Assembly (NCBI RefSeq): GCF_018853815.1
Contig: NZ_JAAOMP010000036.1
Location: 1 to 64,000 of the forward strand
Length of the DNA stretch: 64,000 bases
Direction: 5' to 3'
Source of the DNA: Acidithiobacillus sulfurivorans
GTDB lineage: Bacteria > Pseudomonadota > Gammaproteobacteria > Acidithiobacillales > Acidithiobacillaceae
Within the stretch, counting starts at the first letter, position 1; each line of letters begins with the position of its first letter. The translations under genes were made by a program, and so were the position numbers. Shown here one piece after another: positions 26,559 to 36,563 of this stretch. The notes below the pieces were generated by a model. It was not told the DNA's origin. It ran no database searches and saw only the letters and a list, made by a program, of their open reading frames with translations.

Positions 26559-29436
26559 TCAGCGAAGTCTGAGGGCCACATCCCGGAATGAAGCCAATGC
26601 GGCTTCCAGATGGTCGATGATTTCTTGCTGCAACACATCCGGTGGTGGCAGTTCGGCCAGGTTGTCCAGGCTGGCCTTGTCACGGGCCATCAAGTCGTCG
26701 TAGCTGAAAAATCTGAAACGTTCGGTGGCGATGCGCGCGTGGCGGTTGTCGGCGTGGTAGCAGGTGATGAAATCCTGCAGGTCGTCCAGCTTGAGGGTGC
26801 GGGTTTTCAGGGTGAAATGCTTGTTGGTGCGCAGGTCGTAGAACCACACGCCTTGCGTATGCACCTTGCCGTCCTTGGGTTTGGCGTCGAAAAACACCAC
26901 ATTGGCCTTGACGCCCTGCGCGTAGAAAATGCCCGTCGGCAGGCGCAGAATGGTGTGCACATCGCAGGTTTCCAGCAGTTTGCGGCGGATTTTTTCGCCC
27001 GCGCCGCCCTCGAACAGCACGTTGTCAGGCAGCACCACGGCGGCCTTGCCGTCCAGCTTCAACAGGCTGACGATGTGCTGCAAAAAATTGAGCTGCTTGT
27101 TCGAGGTGGTTTCCCAGAAGTCCTGGCGCTCGTAGGTCAGCGCGTCGCGGTCCTCCTCGCCCTCCTCGTTGGTGATGGTCATGCTGCTCTTCTTGCCGAA
27201 GGGCGGATTGGCCAGCACATAGTCCACCTTGCGCCCGGGCTCGGTAATCAGCGCATCCGAACGCGCCACCAGCGGCTCGCCATCCAGCTCGCCAATGCTG
27301 TGCAAGAACAGATTCATCAGGCACATGCGGCGCGTATTGGGCACGATCTCGTTGCCGTGAAAGGTCTGGTCGCGCAGAAACTCTTTTTGCGCCTTGTTCA
27401 GTTGCGCGCCCGGGCGCGTCAGCCAGTTGTAGGCGCCCAGAAAAAACCTGCCGGTGCCGCAGGCCGGGTCGGCAATGATCTTCATCGGCTCGGGGCGCAC
27501 GCAGACAGCGGCGGCGAAGGGTTTGAGTTCGCCGTCCAACCCCAGGGCAAAGCGCACCAGGCTGAGGAGGTCGGTGAGCTGGCGGCGGGATTCGCTGCCC
27601 TTTACCTGCCCGGCCTGCACGCGGGCGTAGGCGCTCCACAGGCGTAGGGTGGCTTCGCTGACGGTTTTGCCTTGGGCTTCGGCGTTGGCCAGGCGCACGA
27701 GGTGGTTGGCGAGGCTGAGCACGGTGTCGTCGTCGCGGCTGCCCATGGCCACGCCTTGCAGCAGGTCTTTGAGCGCCACGCCGGGCTTTTTCTCCAGCGG
27801 GCGGCTTTCGGTTTTCAGCGATTTCTCCACGCCCACGGCGTCGATCAGCACAAAGCGGGCTTTGGCGCCGTCCGCGCTGTTGCTGACGCGCTTGAGACTG
27901 TCACCGTCGAGGCTGCGCACGCCACGGCCTTTCATCTGTTCGTAGTAGCCCTTGCTGCGCACATCGCGCATGAACAGCAGCACTTCCAGGGGCTTCACGT
28001 CGGTGCCGGTGGCGATCATGTCCACGGTGACGGGGATGCGCGGGTGGTAGTCGTTGCGAAAGCTGCTGAGGATGCTGTCGGCGTCTCCCTCGGCGCGGTA
28101 GGTGACCTTTTTGCAGAAGGCGTTGCCCTGGCCATAGACCTCACGCAGGAGGTTGATGATGTCGTCGGCGTGGCTGTCGGTTTTGGCGAAGATGAGGGTT
28201 TTGGGGGTATCGCGGCGGTTGGGAAAAATCTGCGTTTCCACGGCGGTTTTCATCGCCTGGATGACCTGACGAATCTGGCTCACATTGACCACGGAGCGGT
28301 CGAGCTCCCTGCCGGTATAGGCGGTGTCTTCCTCGGTTTCGCTCCAGCGCTTTTTGCGGGTGGCGCGGTCGCGGTGGTCCACCCACTCTTTGGCCTTCAG
28401 CTCGGCGCCCTTCTGGGTGATGTCGGTTTCGATCTCGTACACGTCATAGCCGACGTTGACGCCATCGGCCACGGACTGCTCGTAGGTGTATTCGGCGACG
28501 ATGTTCTCGTTGAAAAAACCGAAGGTGCGCTTGTCCGGCGTGGCGGTGAGGCCAATGAGGCTGGCGTCGAAGTAGTCGAGCACCTGCTTCCACAGGTTGT
28601 AGATGCTGCGGTGGCATTCGTCGATGACGATGAAGTCGAAGGTTTCCACCGGCACGGCGGGGTTGTAGCGCACCAGCTTTTGCTGCGCCACCGTCTGCTG
28701 CACATCGTTGAGCGACAGGTCTTCGGCGGATTCGTCGATGGGCTCGCCACTCAGAATGGCGTACATGCGCTGGATGGTGCTGATGCACACCTGCGCGTGC
28801 GGGTCGATGCTGGGGCTGCTGAGACGCTGCACGTTGTACAGCTCGGTGAACTTGCGGCCGTCGTCCGGCGGCGTATAGGCCATGAATTCCTGATGCGCCT
28901 GTTTGCCGAGGTTGCGCGTGTCCACCAGAAACAGGATGCGTTGGCGCCGCCGAATTTGAGCAGGCGGTACACCGAGGTGATGGCGGTGAAGGTTTTGCCT
29001 GCGCCGGTGGCCATGTGCACCAAGGCGCGGGGTTTGTTGAGCGCCAGCGATTGCTCCAGCCCGGTGACGGCGCTGATCTGGCAATCGCGCAAGTTGCGTT
29101 CGGGCAAGACAGGCATGCGCTCTGCCAGGCGGCGGCGCAGGGTTTCTGTTTGCGCCAACCAGGACGCTAGTGTTTCCGGCTTGAAGAAGTGAAAAATTTC
29201 GCGCGAGCGTGGCGCGGGGTCGGCGTTGTCGGTGAAGCGGATGATCTGGCCGGTGGCTTCGAACAGAAAGCGCAGCGGGGTGTCGTCCTTGCGCCATTTG
29301 AGCGCAGCGGTGGGGTACTCGCGCACGGCGACCCCACCGCTGCGCCGAGGTTGAGCTGCTTCACGTCTTGGATCACCCAACCGGCCTGCTCCAGCTTCTG
29401 GTCGATCAGTTGGCGCGCCTGAGTTTCTGGAGTCAT
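26559..29436 (-). pseudogene. Decayed type I restriction locus: hsdR fused to the 3' part of hsdM
   Basis: From the ATG at 29436 the frame encodes an HsdR start (MTPETQARQLIDQKLEQAGW). A frameshift near 29336 moves it to REYPT-AALKW, where about 50 residues holding the PD-(D/E)xK nuclease are missing. Walker A ATGAGKTF follows, then a second shift near 28942 into LFLVDTRN. The helicase part (VIDECHRS, LTATPD, MKGRGVRS) runs to about 27515. There it joins, in frame, HsdM motif I DPACGTG, NPPFG (27216 region) and the HsdM C-terminus, lacking the HsdM N-terminal domain. No hsdS is present. GC content is visibly higher than in neighbours (38 of 60 bases at 27421-27480), suggesting foreign origin. 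Methylase function is doubtful. Confidence 0.88.
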
Positions 29437-29634
29437 TGAATTTAGCTATTTGCCTTTTAAGGTCTAGTGCCCTTGTTTTGGTCAGATGCGGATTATTGTC
29501 AAAATATATCAATGTGGTACAACGTTAGCCAGTATTAAAGTGCTTAGGATTTGGTTGCATGCGAATGCCTTGACTTTCGGACAGCATCTCCTTATCTTCT
29601 CAGCCCTTAGGATTTACCCGCAGGAAGTGTTCCA
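29437..29634. other. Intergenic region upstream of rpmH
   Basis: 198 bases between the broken hsdR start and rpmH. It contains the promoter described at 29570-29598 and no further coding sequence that I can support. Confidence 0.5.
29570..29598 (+). promoter_or_regulatory. Sigma-70-type promoter of the rpmH operon
   Basis: TTGACT at 29570-29575 and TATCTT at 29593-29598 are separated by exactly 17 bases, ending 36 bases before the rpmH ATG. Both hexamers are one mismatch or two from consensus. It would drive rpmH-rnpA-yidD-yidC-mnmE. Confidence 0.55.
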
Positions 29635-29769
29635 ATGAAGCGTACTTTTCAACCCAGCATTACCCATCGCAAGCGGACTCACGGCTTTCGTACCCGCATG
29701 GCGACCAAGTCCGGCCGTCTTGTTCTGAAACGTCGGCGCGCCAAGGGCCGTCAGCGTCTCTGTCCGTAA
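29635..29769 (+). CDS. rpmH: 50S ribosomal protein L34
   Basis: A 44-residue, strongly basic protein: MKRTFQPS, then [14 protein letters not shown] and [10 protein letters not shown]. These match L34 of Gammaproteobacteria (usual length 44-46). The ATG is preceded by GGAAG. rnpA starts four bases after its stop, the universal rpmH-rnpA arrangement. Confidence 0.97.
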   Translation: MKRTFQPSITHRKRTHGFRTRMATKSGRLVLKRRRAKGRQRLCP

Positions 29770-29773
29770 GTTT

Positions 29774-30124
29774 ATGCATCCGGCGCAGGCGCATCCTCAT
29801 CGCTTTACCCGCGAGGATCGCCTCCGTCAGAAAGCGTTGATTCAGCGCACCATTAAACAAGGGCGCAAAAAAGTTTTTCCCGAGTTGGTCATGTATACCC
29901 TCCCCAACACTGTTTCTCATCCCCGGCTGGGCTTGGCCGTGAGCCGCAAGGTAGGTAACGCCGTCATTCGTAACCAGGTCAAACGTCGTCTGCGCGAGGC
30001 CTTTCGCCTGCAGCAAACGCGCTCGGCAGGACAGGATGTCATGGTGGTTGCCCGGAATGGGGCCAGACAACTCAGTATGCGCGTTATGGGTGGTTATTTC
30101 CGGCAATTGCTGGGGAAAGCATGA
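29774..30124 (+). CDS. rnpA: Ribonuclease P protein component
   Basis: A 116-residue basic protein that assists the RNA subunit of RNase P in 5' maturation of tRNA. The conserved RNR motif is visible in [16 protein letters not shown], preceded by GLAVSRKVG. The start is close to the rpmH stop and its end overlaps the yidD start (ATGA), so the group is tightly coupled. Confidence 0.96.
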   Translation: MHPAQAHPHRFTREDRLRQKALIQRTIKQGRKKVFPELVMYTLPNTVSHPRLGLAVSRKVGNAVIRNQVKRRLREAFRLQQTRSAGQDVMVVARNGARQLSMRVMGGYFRQLLGKA

Positions 30125-30336
30125 GCGCGCGCCGCGCAGCCGTGCTGGCGGTACGTACCTATCAATATGCCATCAGTCCCTTGCTGGGCCATCATTGCCG
30201 CTTTTATCCGACCTGCTCCGAATATACCTGTCAGGCCATTGAACGCTATGGCATCGCCAAGGGTTCCTGGCTGGGCATCAAACGCATCGGTCGCTGCCAC
30301 CCCTGGCACGCGGGCGGTGTTGATCCCGTTCCTTAA
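30121..30336 (+). CDS. yidD: Membrane protein insertion efficiency factor YidD
   Basis: A 71-residue protein with the diagnostic [31 protein letters not shown], two of its conserved cysteines and the end [15 protein letters not shown]. Probably an amphipathic, membrane-associated helper of YidC, which is encoded 14 bases downstream. Start ATG overlaps the rnpA stop by four bases. Confidence 0.95.
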   Translation: MSARRAAVLAVRTYQYAISPLLGHHCRFYPTCSEYTCQAIERYGIAKGSWLGIKRIGRCHPWHAGGVDPVP

Positions 30337-30350
30337 CACTCTGGGGCTCC

Positions 30351-31958
30351 ATGGAAAATCAGAAAACTTTTCTTGTCATTGCACTGGCCGTGGTCTTTTT
30401 TCTGTTGTTTCAGGCCTGGCAGGCGCAAAATGCGCCGAAACCCGTGACGCCCGCAACCAGCACCGTCAGCAAGGCGGTCTCTCCCAGCGCCGCTCCCGTC
30501 ACCGCCCCGACGGTTTCACCCAGTACCATGACGGTACCTGCAGCCGTCAGTCAGGCCATGGCTCCGGCGCGCGGTCCTTCCGTGCCTTTCAGCACCAAGG
30601 TATTTACTGGTCATATCGGCCTGCATGGTGGAGACATCCAGAATCTTGGCCTGCGTGCTTATCCCGTAGCCAGCAATAATCCCGCTCCTTACCCTATTCT
30701 GGACACAAGCTCCGCCAAACTGACGACCCAACAAAGTGGATTTTTGGGAAGCGACGGACAACTACTTATTCCCCAGTTTGCGGAAGAGAAGCCATCTTCG
30801 GATACGGACAGCCCGATCGTCCTGAAGGGCAAGGCCGGACCTTTGACGATCACCAAAACCTGGGTTTTTCAGCCCGATAGTTATCTTGCTGAAGAACACA
30901 TCCAGGTAACCAACAGCGGAACCCAGCCCTGGAACGGCAGCTATTTTGATCAGATTCTGCGTAATGATCGCGCCGAAAGTCACATGTTCATGTCCATTTT
31001 TACGGGCGCAGTACTGATGCATGGCGGGAACTTCAGTGAAGTCAGTTTTGGCGACATGCGTGACCACCCCCACACTGAAGCAGGACCCGGCTGGGCCGGA
31101 ATGATGGACCATTATTTTCTGGCAGCCGTTCTGCCCGCCGAACAGGCGCAGCATGTGCAGGTTTATGCCCGACCTTCCGGCAGTAATTATGTGGCGGGGG
31201 TAAATACGCCGCTACCCACCCTGGCTCCGGGGCAGAGCACCACCATTACCCAGCAGATTTTTCTGGGTCCCAAACAACAAAGTCGCCTGGCGGCACTGGG
31301 TCGGGGTCTGGAGCAGACGGTTGATTATGGCTGGTTTGCCATTATTGCCGAGCCCATGCATCTGGTACTCAAATGGTTTCACGGTCTGGTTGGCAACTGG
31401 GGTCTGGCCATTATTCTCCTGGTTATTGTCATCAAGGCGATCTTCTTCTATCCCTCGGCCATCAGTTACCGGTCCATGGCCAACATGCGCAAGCTCCAGC
31501 CCAAACTGGAAAAACTGAAAAAAGAATGTGGTGACGATAAACAGAAACTGGGCGCGGCCATGATGGAGCTCTACCGTACGGAAAAGGTCAATCCGATGGC
31601 GGGCTGTTTACCCATTCTTCTGCAAATGCCTTTTTTCATTGCCCTTTACTGGGTTCTGGTAGAAAGCGTATCACTCCGTCAGGCACCCTTCATCCTCTGG
31701 ATTCATGATCTGGCAGTGCCCGATCCTTATTACATCCTGCCGCTGCTCATGGGCATTTCCATGTTTTTTCAGCAACGCCTCAACCCTGCGCCCGTCGATC
31801 CAATGCAGAAAAAAATCATGTCGGCTCTGCCGGTCATTTTTGCGGTGTTTTTCTCTTTTTTCCCGGCAGGTCTGGTACTCTACTGGTTGACCAACAACGT
31901 CGTTTCCATTGGTCAGCAATATCTGATCACCCGACACATCATGGCCGCCAAAGACTAG
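30351..31958 (+). CDS. yidC: Membrane protein insertase YidC
   Basis: A 535-residue inner-membrane insertase. The N-terminal anchor (LVIALAVVFFLLFQAW) is followed by a Ser/Thr/Pro/Ala-rich linker and the large periplasmic beta domain. The insertase core starts about residue 345 (GWFAIIAEPMHLVLKWFHGLVGNWGLAII). The conserved MKKLQPKLEKLK-type cytoplasmic region and PMAGCLPILLQMPFFIALYWVL are present, as is the final span LPVIFAVFFSFFPAGLVLYWLTNN. It inserts proteins with or without Sec. Fourth gene of the rpmH operon. Confidence 0.97.
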   Translation: MENQKTFLVIALAVVFFLLFQAWQAQNAPKPVTPATSTVSKAVSPSAAPVTAPTVSPSTMTVPAAVSQAMAPARGPSVPFSTKVFTGHIGLHGGDIQNLGLRAYPVASNNPAPYPILDTSSAKLTTQQSGFLGSDGQLLIPQFAEEKPSSDTDSPIVLKGKAGPLTITKTWVFQPDSYLAEEHIQVTNSGTQPWNGSYFDQILRNDRAESHMFMSIFTGAVLMHGGNFSEVSFGDMRDHPHTEAGPGWAGMMDHYFLAAVLPAEQAQHVQVYARPSGSNYVAGVNTPLPTLAPGQSTTITQQIFLGPKQQSRLAALGRGLEQTVDYGWFAIIAEPMHLVLKWFHGLVGNWGLAIILLVIVIKAIFFYPSAISYRSMANMRKLQPKLEKLKKECGDDKQKLGAAMMELYRTEKVNPMAGCLPILLQMPFFIALYWVLVESVSLRQAPFILWIHDLAVPDPYYILPLLMGISMFFQQRLNPAPVDPMQKKIMSALPVIFAVFFSFFPAGLVLYWLTNNVVSIGQQYLITRHIMAAKD

Positions 31959-32022
31959 GGCGGCACGGCTTTTCGCAGCCGGATTTCTCATCGGTTCCTG
32001 AATCGTGGCGAGGTTCTTATAG

Positions 32023-33381
32023 ATGCGCTATCAGCAGGGAGATACCATCGTCGCCATTGCGACGCCGCCCGGAGAGGGGGGCGTCGGCATTTTGCGCCTC
32101 TCTGGTCCAGCCGCCCTGCGCATTGGCAAGGCCCTCTGTGGACTGGGTCCGGAAAGCCCGAACTGGTCCGCCCGATATGCCCATTTCCGGCGCTTTTACG
32201 GCCGCGATGGCCAGGGCATAGATCACGGTATTACCCTTTATTTCCCGGCACCGCACAGCTATACCGGTGAAGACGTGGTCGAACTACAGGGACATGGGAG
32301 TCCTCTGGCACTGGCCGCCTTAATGCAGGAATCGGTCGCTCATGGCGCCCGTGCAGCGCGGGCAGGTGAGTTTACCGAACGCGCTTTTCTCCATGGCCGT
32401 CTGGATCTGGCTCAGGCAGAAGCCGTGGCAGACCTCATTCATGCGCGCAGCGAAGCACAGGTACGTGCCGCTTCAGCAAGTCTCGAAGGCGCTTTTTCCA
32501 AGGCGGTCGACGCCATCTATGGGCAATTATTGCAACTTCTTGCCCTGGTGGAGGCCGGGCTGGATTTCAGCGAAGAAGACCTCGGCACTGCGCACGACAG
32601 CGCGGTTCATCATGGTCTCGAAACCTTGCAGAAGCAGCTCCTTCACTTGCAACAGCAAGCCCGGCAAGGTGCCCGTCTCGCCCGGGGTGGTCGCGTCATT
32701 CTTGCCGGTCGCCCCAATGTTGGCAAATCCAGCCTGATGAATGCGCTGGCCCAGCGGGATGCGGCCATTGTTACCCCGGTTCCCGGAACTACCCGTGACT
32801 TGCTGCGCGAGGAAATCTTGCTCGACGGCCTGCCCGTAGAACTCATTGATACGGCAGGTCTCAGGGAATCTCAGGATCTGGTTGAGGCCGAAGGCATTTC
32901 CCGGGCGCGGCAGATTTTGCAAAGTGCCCAGCTGATATTGCTGGTAGCGGACGCCCACGCTGGCTGGCAAGCAGAAGACCAGGCCATTCTTGATGCGCTG
33001 CCATCCATACCCCGATTAATTATCTGGAACAAGCAGGATCTGGTAACCCAGCTCCCCAAGACACCGGTCCACGAAGCCTGTCTGGCCATTTCTGCGCTGG
33101 TTGGAAATGGTTTGGATGCCCTGAAAGCAGAAATCATGCTGCAGATGGGTATGGAAAACAGCGCCTGTGCATTTAGTGCCCGGCAGCGCCACGTCGAGGC
33201 GCTGGCCGACACGACAGAAAAAGTGACGGATGCGCTACACCTGCAAATAACCGCCGTCCCTCCGGAGCTCTTGGCGCAAACCTTGCGGGAAGCGGCCAAT
33301 GCCCTGGCGCAAATTACCGGAAAAATTGATGTAGAAGATATTCTCGGAGAGATTTTTTCGCGCTTCTGTATCGGTAAATAA
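32023..33381 (+). CDS. mnmE: tRNA modification GTPase MnmE
   Basis: A 452-residue G protein that with MnmG installs the cmnm5 group on U34 of certain tRNAs. The N-terminal folate-binding domain begins DTIVAIATPPGEGGVGILRLSG. The GTPase domain has GRPNVGKSSL (G1) and DTAGLRES (G3). The C-terminal helix ends FSRFCIGK with the conserved catalytic cysteine of the CxGK motif. It closes the rpmH-yidC operon. Confidence 0.97.
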   Translation: MRYQQGDTIVAIATPPGEGGVGILRLSGPAALRIGKALCGLGPESPNWSARYAHFRRFYGRDGQGIDHGITLYFPAPHSYTGEDVVELQGHGSPLALAALMQESVAHGARAARAGEFTERAFLHGRLDLAQAEAVADLIHARSEAQVRAASASLEGAFSKAVDAIYGQLLQLLALVEAGLDFSEEDLGTAHDSAVHHGLETLQKQLLHLQQQARQGARLARGGRVILAGRPNVGKSSLMNALAQRDAAIVTPVPGTTRDLLREEILLDGLPVELIDTAGLRESQDLVEAEGISRARQILQSAQLILLVADAHAGWQAEDQAILDALPSIPRLIIWNKQDLVTQLPKTPVHEACLAISALVGNGLDALKAEIMLQMGMENSACAFSARQRHVEALADTTEKVTDALHLQITAVPPELLAQTLREAANALAQITGKIDVEDILGEIFSRFCIGK

Positions 33382-33401
33382 GCATGAATATTCGCAATAT
33401 A

Positions 33402-33431
33402 AAATGGGCCGGATAATCCTCCAGCCCATTT
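33402..33431. terminator. Bidirectional terminator between mnmE and hsp20
   Basis: An 8-bp stem, AAATGGGC at 33402-33409 and GCCCATTT at 33424-33431, with A-rich and T-rich flanks. It sits between two convergent genes. Confidence 0.7.
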
Positions 33432-33455
33432 ATGTTTTCAGCTATTGTCGAAACA

Positions 33456-33908
33456 TTATTCGACGCTGATTTTCCGTCTTTTGGCAGATTCCGCCTTGGG
33501 TAGAACCAACTCCAGAACGCCATCTTTATAGGCTGCCTTACTCTGGCTGGCATCTACATCAACAGGTAATTGTACGGTTCGTGAAAAATCACCATAACGG
33601 CGCTCACGATAAATATACTTACCTTCTTCTTCCGTCTTGTTTTCTTCCTTGCTGCCGCTGATATATACCTGGTTACCATGAACCTGGATATCCAGCTTTT
33701 CCTTATCCATACCGGGCACTTCGGCGCGAATGACTATTTCGTTATCCCGGTCCAGGACATCAATATGGGCAATATGTGCGCGCACTGAACCATTCTGATT
33801 ACCGTTATTTACCGGACGAAAAACGCCCGGTAAAAGGGAATCAAAAAACTGCTCTACCGGATCCACAGAACGCACGGACTGTACCGAAGAATTCTTTTCA
33901 TCAACCAT
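33456..33908 (-). CDS. Small heat-shock protein, Hsp20/alpha-crystallin family
   Basis: A 150-residue holdase chaperone that binds unfolding proteins without ATP. The alpha-crystallin domain covers residues about 45-140 (VIRAEVPGMDKEKLDIQVHGNQVYISG), with the conserved GVLELVLPK motif near the end. The N-terminus (DPVEQFFDSLLPGVFRP) is short and amphipathic. GGAG precedes the ATG. A near-consensus sigma-32 promoter lies 50 bases upstream, so heat induction is likely. Confidence 0.93.
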   Translation of the reverse strand: MVDEKNSSVQSVRSVDPVEQFFDSLLPGVFRPVNNGNQNGSVRAHIAHIDVLDRDNEIVIRAEVPGMDKEKLDIQVHGNQVYISGSKEENKTEEEGKYIYRERRYGDFSRTVQLPVDVDASQSKAAYKDGVLELVLPKAESAKRRKISVE

Positions 33909-33957
33909 GGAATAATCTCCTTATTTCATCCCGGTGACCCAATCACCATGCTCTGGT

Positions 33958-33986
33958 TAATGGGGGTACCAAAAACCATTTTCAAG
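33958..33986 (-). promoter_or_regulatory. Sigma-32 (heat-shock) promoter of hsp20
   Basis: On the minus strand CTTGAAA (33980-33986) and CCCCATTA (33958-33965) are separated by 14 bases, which fits the sigma-32 consensus CTTGAAA-N13-15-CCCCATNT. The -10 element ends about 50 bases before the hsp20 start codon. Confidence 0.85.
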
Positions 33987-34016
33987 CCCTGAGAGAAATA
34001 ATGTTGAAGAAATACT

Positions 34017-34940
34017 TCAGTATGGATAATCCCAGCCCTCCGGCTGATCCTTGAAACGACGATGCACCCACCAGTATTGTTCCGGGGCCTTGCGAATAGC
34101 GGTTTCCAGCACGGTATTCATGGCCGTGGCGTCTGCCACCGCTGCACCTGCAGGAAAATTTTCGGGCATGGGCACAAACTCCAGTCGAAAACCCTGACCA
34201 CGTGGCAGACGATAGGCAAACAGACCGAATACCGGGCTCTGCCGACGCAGAGCCAGCCGCCCCAGCAAAGGGGTGGTACAGGCGGGTCGCCCAAAAAAAG
34301 GGGCATAGTCTCCTTCCCGGGGATCCACATTCTGGTCCGGCAAAATACCCACCACCTGATGCTGCTGCAAAGTATGCAAAAGAGGCCGAATGCCCTCTTC
34401 CTTGGGCGTCAACCGTGCGCCACTGCGTCCCCGACCTGCCGCCATCAATGCATTTAACGCCGGGTTGCGGGTGTCCATATACAGCACCGTCACCGGCCAG
34501 CGATGACCAATATATTGCACGGCCGCTTCCCAGGCCCCGAGGTGGGCGGTAAACAAAATGACACCACGCCCATCTGCCAGCGCAGCATCCACCTGTTCTA
34601 CCCCGCGCACTTCACGAATCAGGCCCAAAGCCCGGGGCAAAGGCCAGAACCACAGGGGCCCCAGTTCCAGGGCGGCCTGACCCAGGGCGCGAAAATGCTG
34701 GCGCTGCAAATCGTGACGTTGCACAGAAGAGAGATCGGGAAAAGCAATGGCCAGATTTGCGTCCACCACCTGGCGGGGCCGCCGCATAATCTGCCGGGCG
34801 AAATCGCCGAGCGCAGAACCCAGCACCGCGCGCCATGAACCCGGCAGGATTGCCGCTCCACGCAATAATGCGACAATAATCCACACCTGCGACTGCTGTC
34901 CGAAGCTTCCTTTGGAAGATCCCGTCGATGATTTAGTCAC
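34017..34940 (-). CDS. Lipid A biosynthesis acyltransferase (LpxL/HtrB family)
   Basis: A membrane-anchored acyltransferase of about 307 residues. The catalytic HxxxxD/E motif is HLGAWE (in [16 protein letters not shown]). [27 protein letters not shown] and the end [21 protein letters not shown] are typical of LpxL. It adds a secondary fatty acid to Kdo-lipid A. The start is unclear: GTG at 34940 follows AGGA at five bases, and a GTG at 34970 is also in frame. The frame reaches further upstream but would overlap divergent nadD. Confidence 0.85.
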   Translation of the reverse strand: MTKSSTGSSKGSFGQQSQVWIIVALLRGAAILPGSWRAVLGSALGDFARQIMRRPRQVVDANLAIAFPDLSSVQRHDLQRQHFRALGQAALELGPLWFWPLPRALGLIREVRGVEQVDAALADGRGVILFTAHLGAWEAAVQYIGHRWPVTVLYMDTRNPALNALMAAGRGRSGARLTPKEEGIRPLLHTLQQHQVVGILPDQNVDPREGDYAPFFGRPACTTPLLGRLALRRQSPVFGLFAYRLPRGQGFRLEFVPMPENFPAGAAVADATAMNTVLETAIRKAPEQYWWVHRRFKDQPEGWDYPY

Positions 34941-35039
34941 CTGATTCCTGATCTGTTCCGCAAAGCGCACATCATAAACGCGGGACCGGCCTTTTGTCGC
35001 TGTCTTCCCCCCGCCTCCGCCCTTCGTTATATTCGGGGT

Positions 35040-35696
35040 ATGAAGATTTCCACCAACAATGATCTGGTTATTCTGGGGGGGACATTCGACCCCATCCACT
35101 ACGGGCATCTGCGCGCCGTAGAGGAAGTCCGTCAGGCCCTCAAAACTGCCGAGGTGATGCTGATTCCTGCAGGTCATCCGCCCCATCGTAAAAGTCCCTG
35201 GGCTGCCGCCCAACATCGTCTGGCCATGACCCGCATTGCCGTCGCCCACCACCCCCGCTTTGCCGTCAGTGATCTGGAGGTGAGACGCGAGGGGCCGTCC
35301 TATACCGTGGACACCCTCCGCGCCCTGCGTCAGGAACGCCCGGATGCCTTACTGGCCATGGTCATTGGCATGGATGCCTTTTTGCGTTTTGATACCTGGC
35401 GCGACTGGCAACAGATTCTGGAATTAACCCATCTTATCGTCACCGGACGACCGGGCTGGCCGGCTGCCGAACTCCCCGAAGCTTTGCGGCAAACCCTCTA
35501 TCAACGGCGTTGCGACGATATCAACCAGCTCCGCGAACAACCCGCCGGCTTCATTTTTTTCCAGACCATCACCGCTCTGGAGATCTCCGCGACCAGCATT
35601 CGCAGTCTGTTGGCCAACAGCCAAAGTCCGCGTTTCCTGTTACCCGACGAAGTATTGGATTATATTGAGAGCAAGGGGCTCTACCAAAGCCCGTAA
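35040..35696 (+). CDS. nadD: Nicotinate-nucleotide adenylyltransferase
   Basis: A 218-residue nucleotidyltransferase of the NAD pathway that joins nicotinate mononucleotide and ATP to deamido-NAD. The family motif [12 protein letters not shown] is at residues 14-25 and the late [10 protein letters not shown] matches the ISSTxIR motif. First of a nadD-rsfS-rlmH series, which is conserved in many bacteria. A TATATT sequence just before the start may be its -10 element. Confidence 0.96.
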   Translation: MKISTNNDLVILGGTFDPIHYGHLRAVEEVRQALKTAEVMLIPAGHPPHRKSPWAAAQHRLAMTRIAVAHHPRFAVSDLEVRREGPSYTVDTLRALRQERPDALLAMVIGMDAFLRFDTWRDWQQILELTHLIVTGRPGWPAAELPEALRQTLYQRRCDDINQLREQPAGFIFFQTITALEISATSIRSLLANSQSPRFLLPDEVLDYIESKGLYQSP

Positions 35697-35719
35697 ATCG
35701 ACACAAAGGATTATTGCAC

Positions 35720-36076
35720 TTGGCGACAGCAGAAAATCTCCGCGACATTATTGTGACTGTTCTTGATGAACACAAAGCCCTCGATATCAAAGCCATCGAC
35801 GTCCGTAAACAGACCGACATTACCGATTATCTGATTATTGCCTCTGGCACCTCCGACCGTCATCTCAAGGCCCTGGCTGAACATGTCATGGCCCGCATGC
35901 GCGAAGAAGGCGTCCGGCCACTCGGAAAAGAAGGGCTCAGCGTGGGTGATTGGGCGCTGGTGGATCTCGGCGATGTAGTTGTTCACGTCATGCGCCCTGA
36001 GGTACGCGATTTTTATCAGCTCGAACGGCTCTGGGGAGAACTTCCCCAGATGCGTGGGCAAAACGAACGCCGCTGA
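35720..36076 (+). CDS. rsfS: Ribosomal silencing factor RsfS
   Basis: A 118-residue Iojap-family protein that binds L14 of the large subunit and blocks subunit joining in starvation. Diagnostic stretches are DVRKQTDITDYLIIASGTSDRHLKALAEHV and WALVDLGDVVVHVMRPEVRDFYQLERLW. No ATG fits; the TTG at 35720 stands nine bases after AAGGA and gives the family-like start. An alternative TTG is at 35714. Confidence 0.93.
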   Translation: MATAENLRDIIVTVLDEHKALDIKAIDVRKQTDITDYLIIASGTSDRHLKALAEHVMARMREEGVRPLGKEGLSVGDWALVDLGDVVVHVMRPEVRDFYQLERLWGELPQMRGQNERR

Positions 36077-36082
36077 TTATTG

Positions 36083-36556
36083 ATGCGGCTCCGGATTCTT
36101 GCCATCGGCAACAAAATGCCGGCCTGGGTGGAAAGCGGTGTCGCTGAATATGCAGCCAGAATGCCGCCGCAGTGTCGAGTGGAATGGCGCGCCCTGCCCA
36201 TGGCCAAAAGGGGACGCAGTGGCGACCCGATCCGGTGGCGGCGTGAAGAAGGGGAGCGAATACGGACTGCCACGCCTGCAGGGTCCGAGAAAGTCGCCCT
36301 GGAAGTGGGTGGCAAAGTACTGAGCAGTGAGGCCTTGGCGCAGCGTATGGATGTCTGGTTTCTGGGTGGCCGCGACGTCACCTTCTGGATCGGCGGACCG
36401 GATGGACTGGACCCCGAACTACAAGCCGACTGGCAATGGTCACTGTCGGCATTAACCATGGCGCATCCTGTTGTGCGGGTAGTTTTAGCGGAACAATTAT
36501 ATCGGGCCTGGAGCATTCAGGCCGGATTACCCTATCATCGTGGCGCAGAGGAGTGA
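36083..36556 (+). CDS. rlmH: 23S rRNA pseudouridine-1915 N3-methyltransferase
   Basis: A 157-residue SPOUT methyltransferase acting on the 70S ribosome. MRLRILAIGNKMPAWVESGVAEYAARMP is the usual start; the SAM-binding knot is seen in FLGGRDVTFWIGGPDGL and ALTMAHPVVRVVLAEQLYRAWSI. Length is near the E. coli enzyme (155). It begins six bases after the rsfS stop and belongs to the same operon. Confidence 0.95.
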   Translation: MRLRILAIGNKMPAWVESGVAEYAARMPPQCRVEWRALPMAKRGRSGDPIRWRREEGERIRTATPAGSEKVALEVGGKVLSSEALAQRMDVWFLGGRDVTFWIGGPDGLDPELQADWQWSLSALTMAHPVVRVVLAEQLYRAWSIQAGLPYHRGAEE

Positions 36557-36563
36557 CGCTGAC

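Noticed and set aside
27672-29192. Long plus-strand ORF of 506 codons opposite hsdR
   Set aside because: Antisense shadow in GC-rich DNA. The minus strand shows clear HsdR motifs, while the plus-strand product is repetitive His/Val/Gly-rich with no domain.
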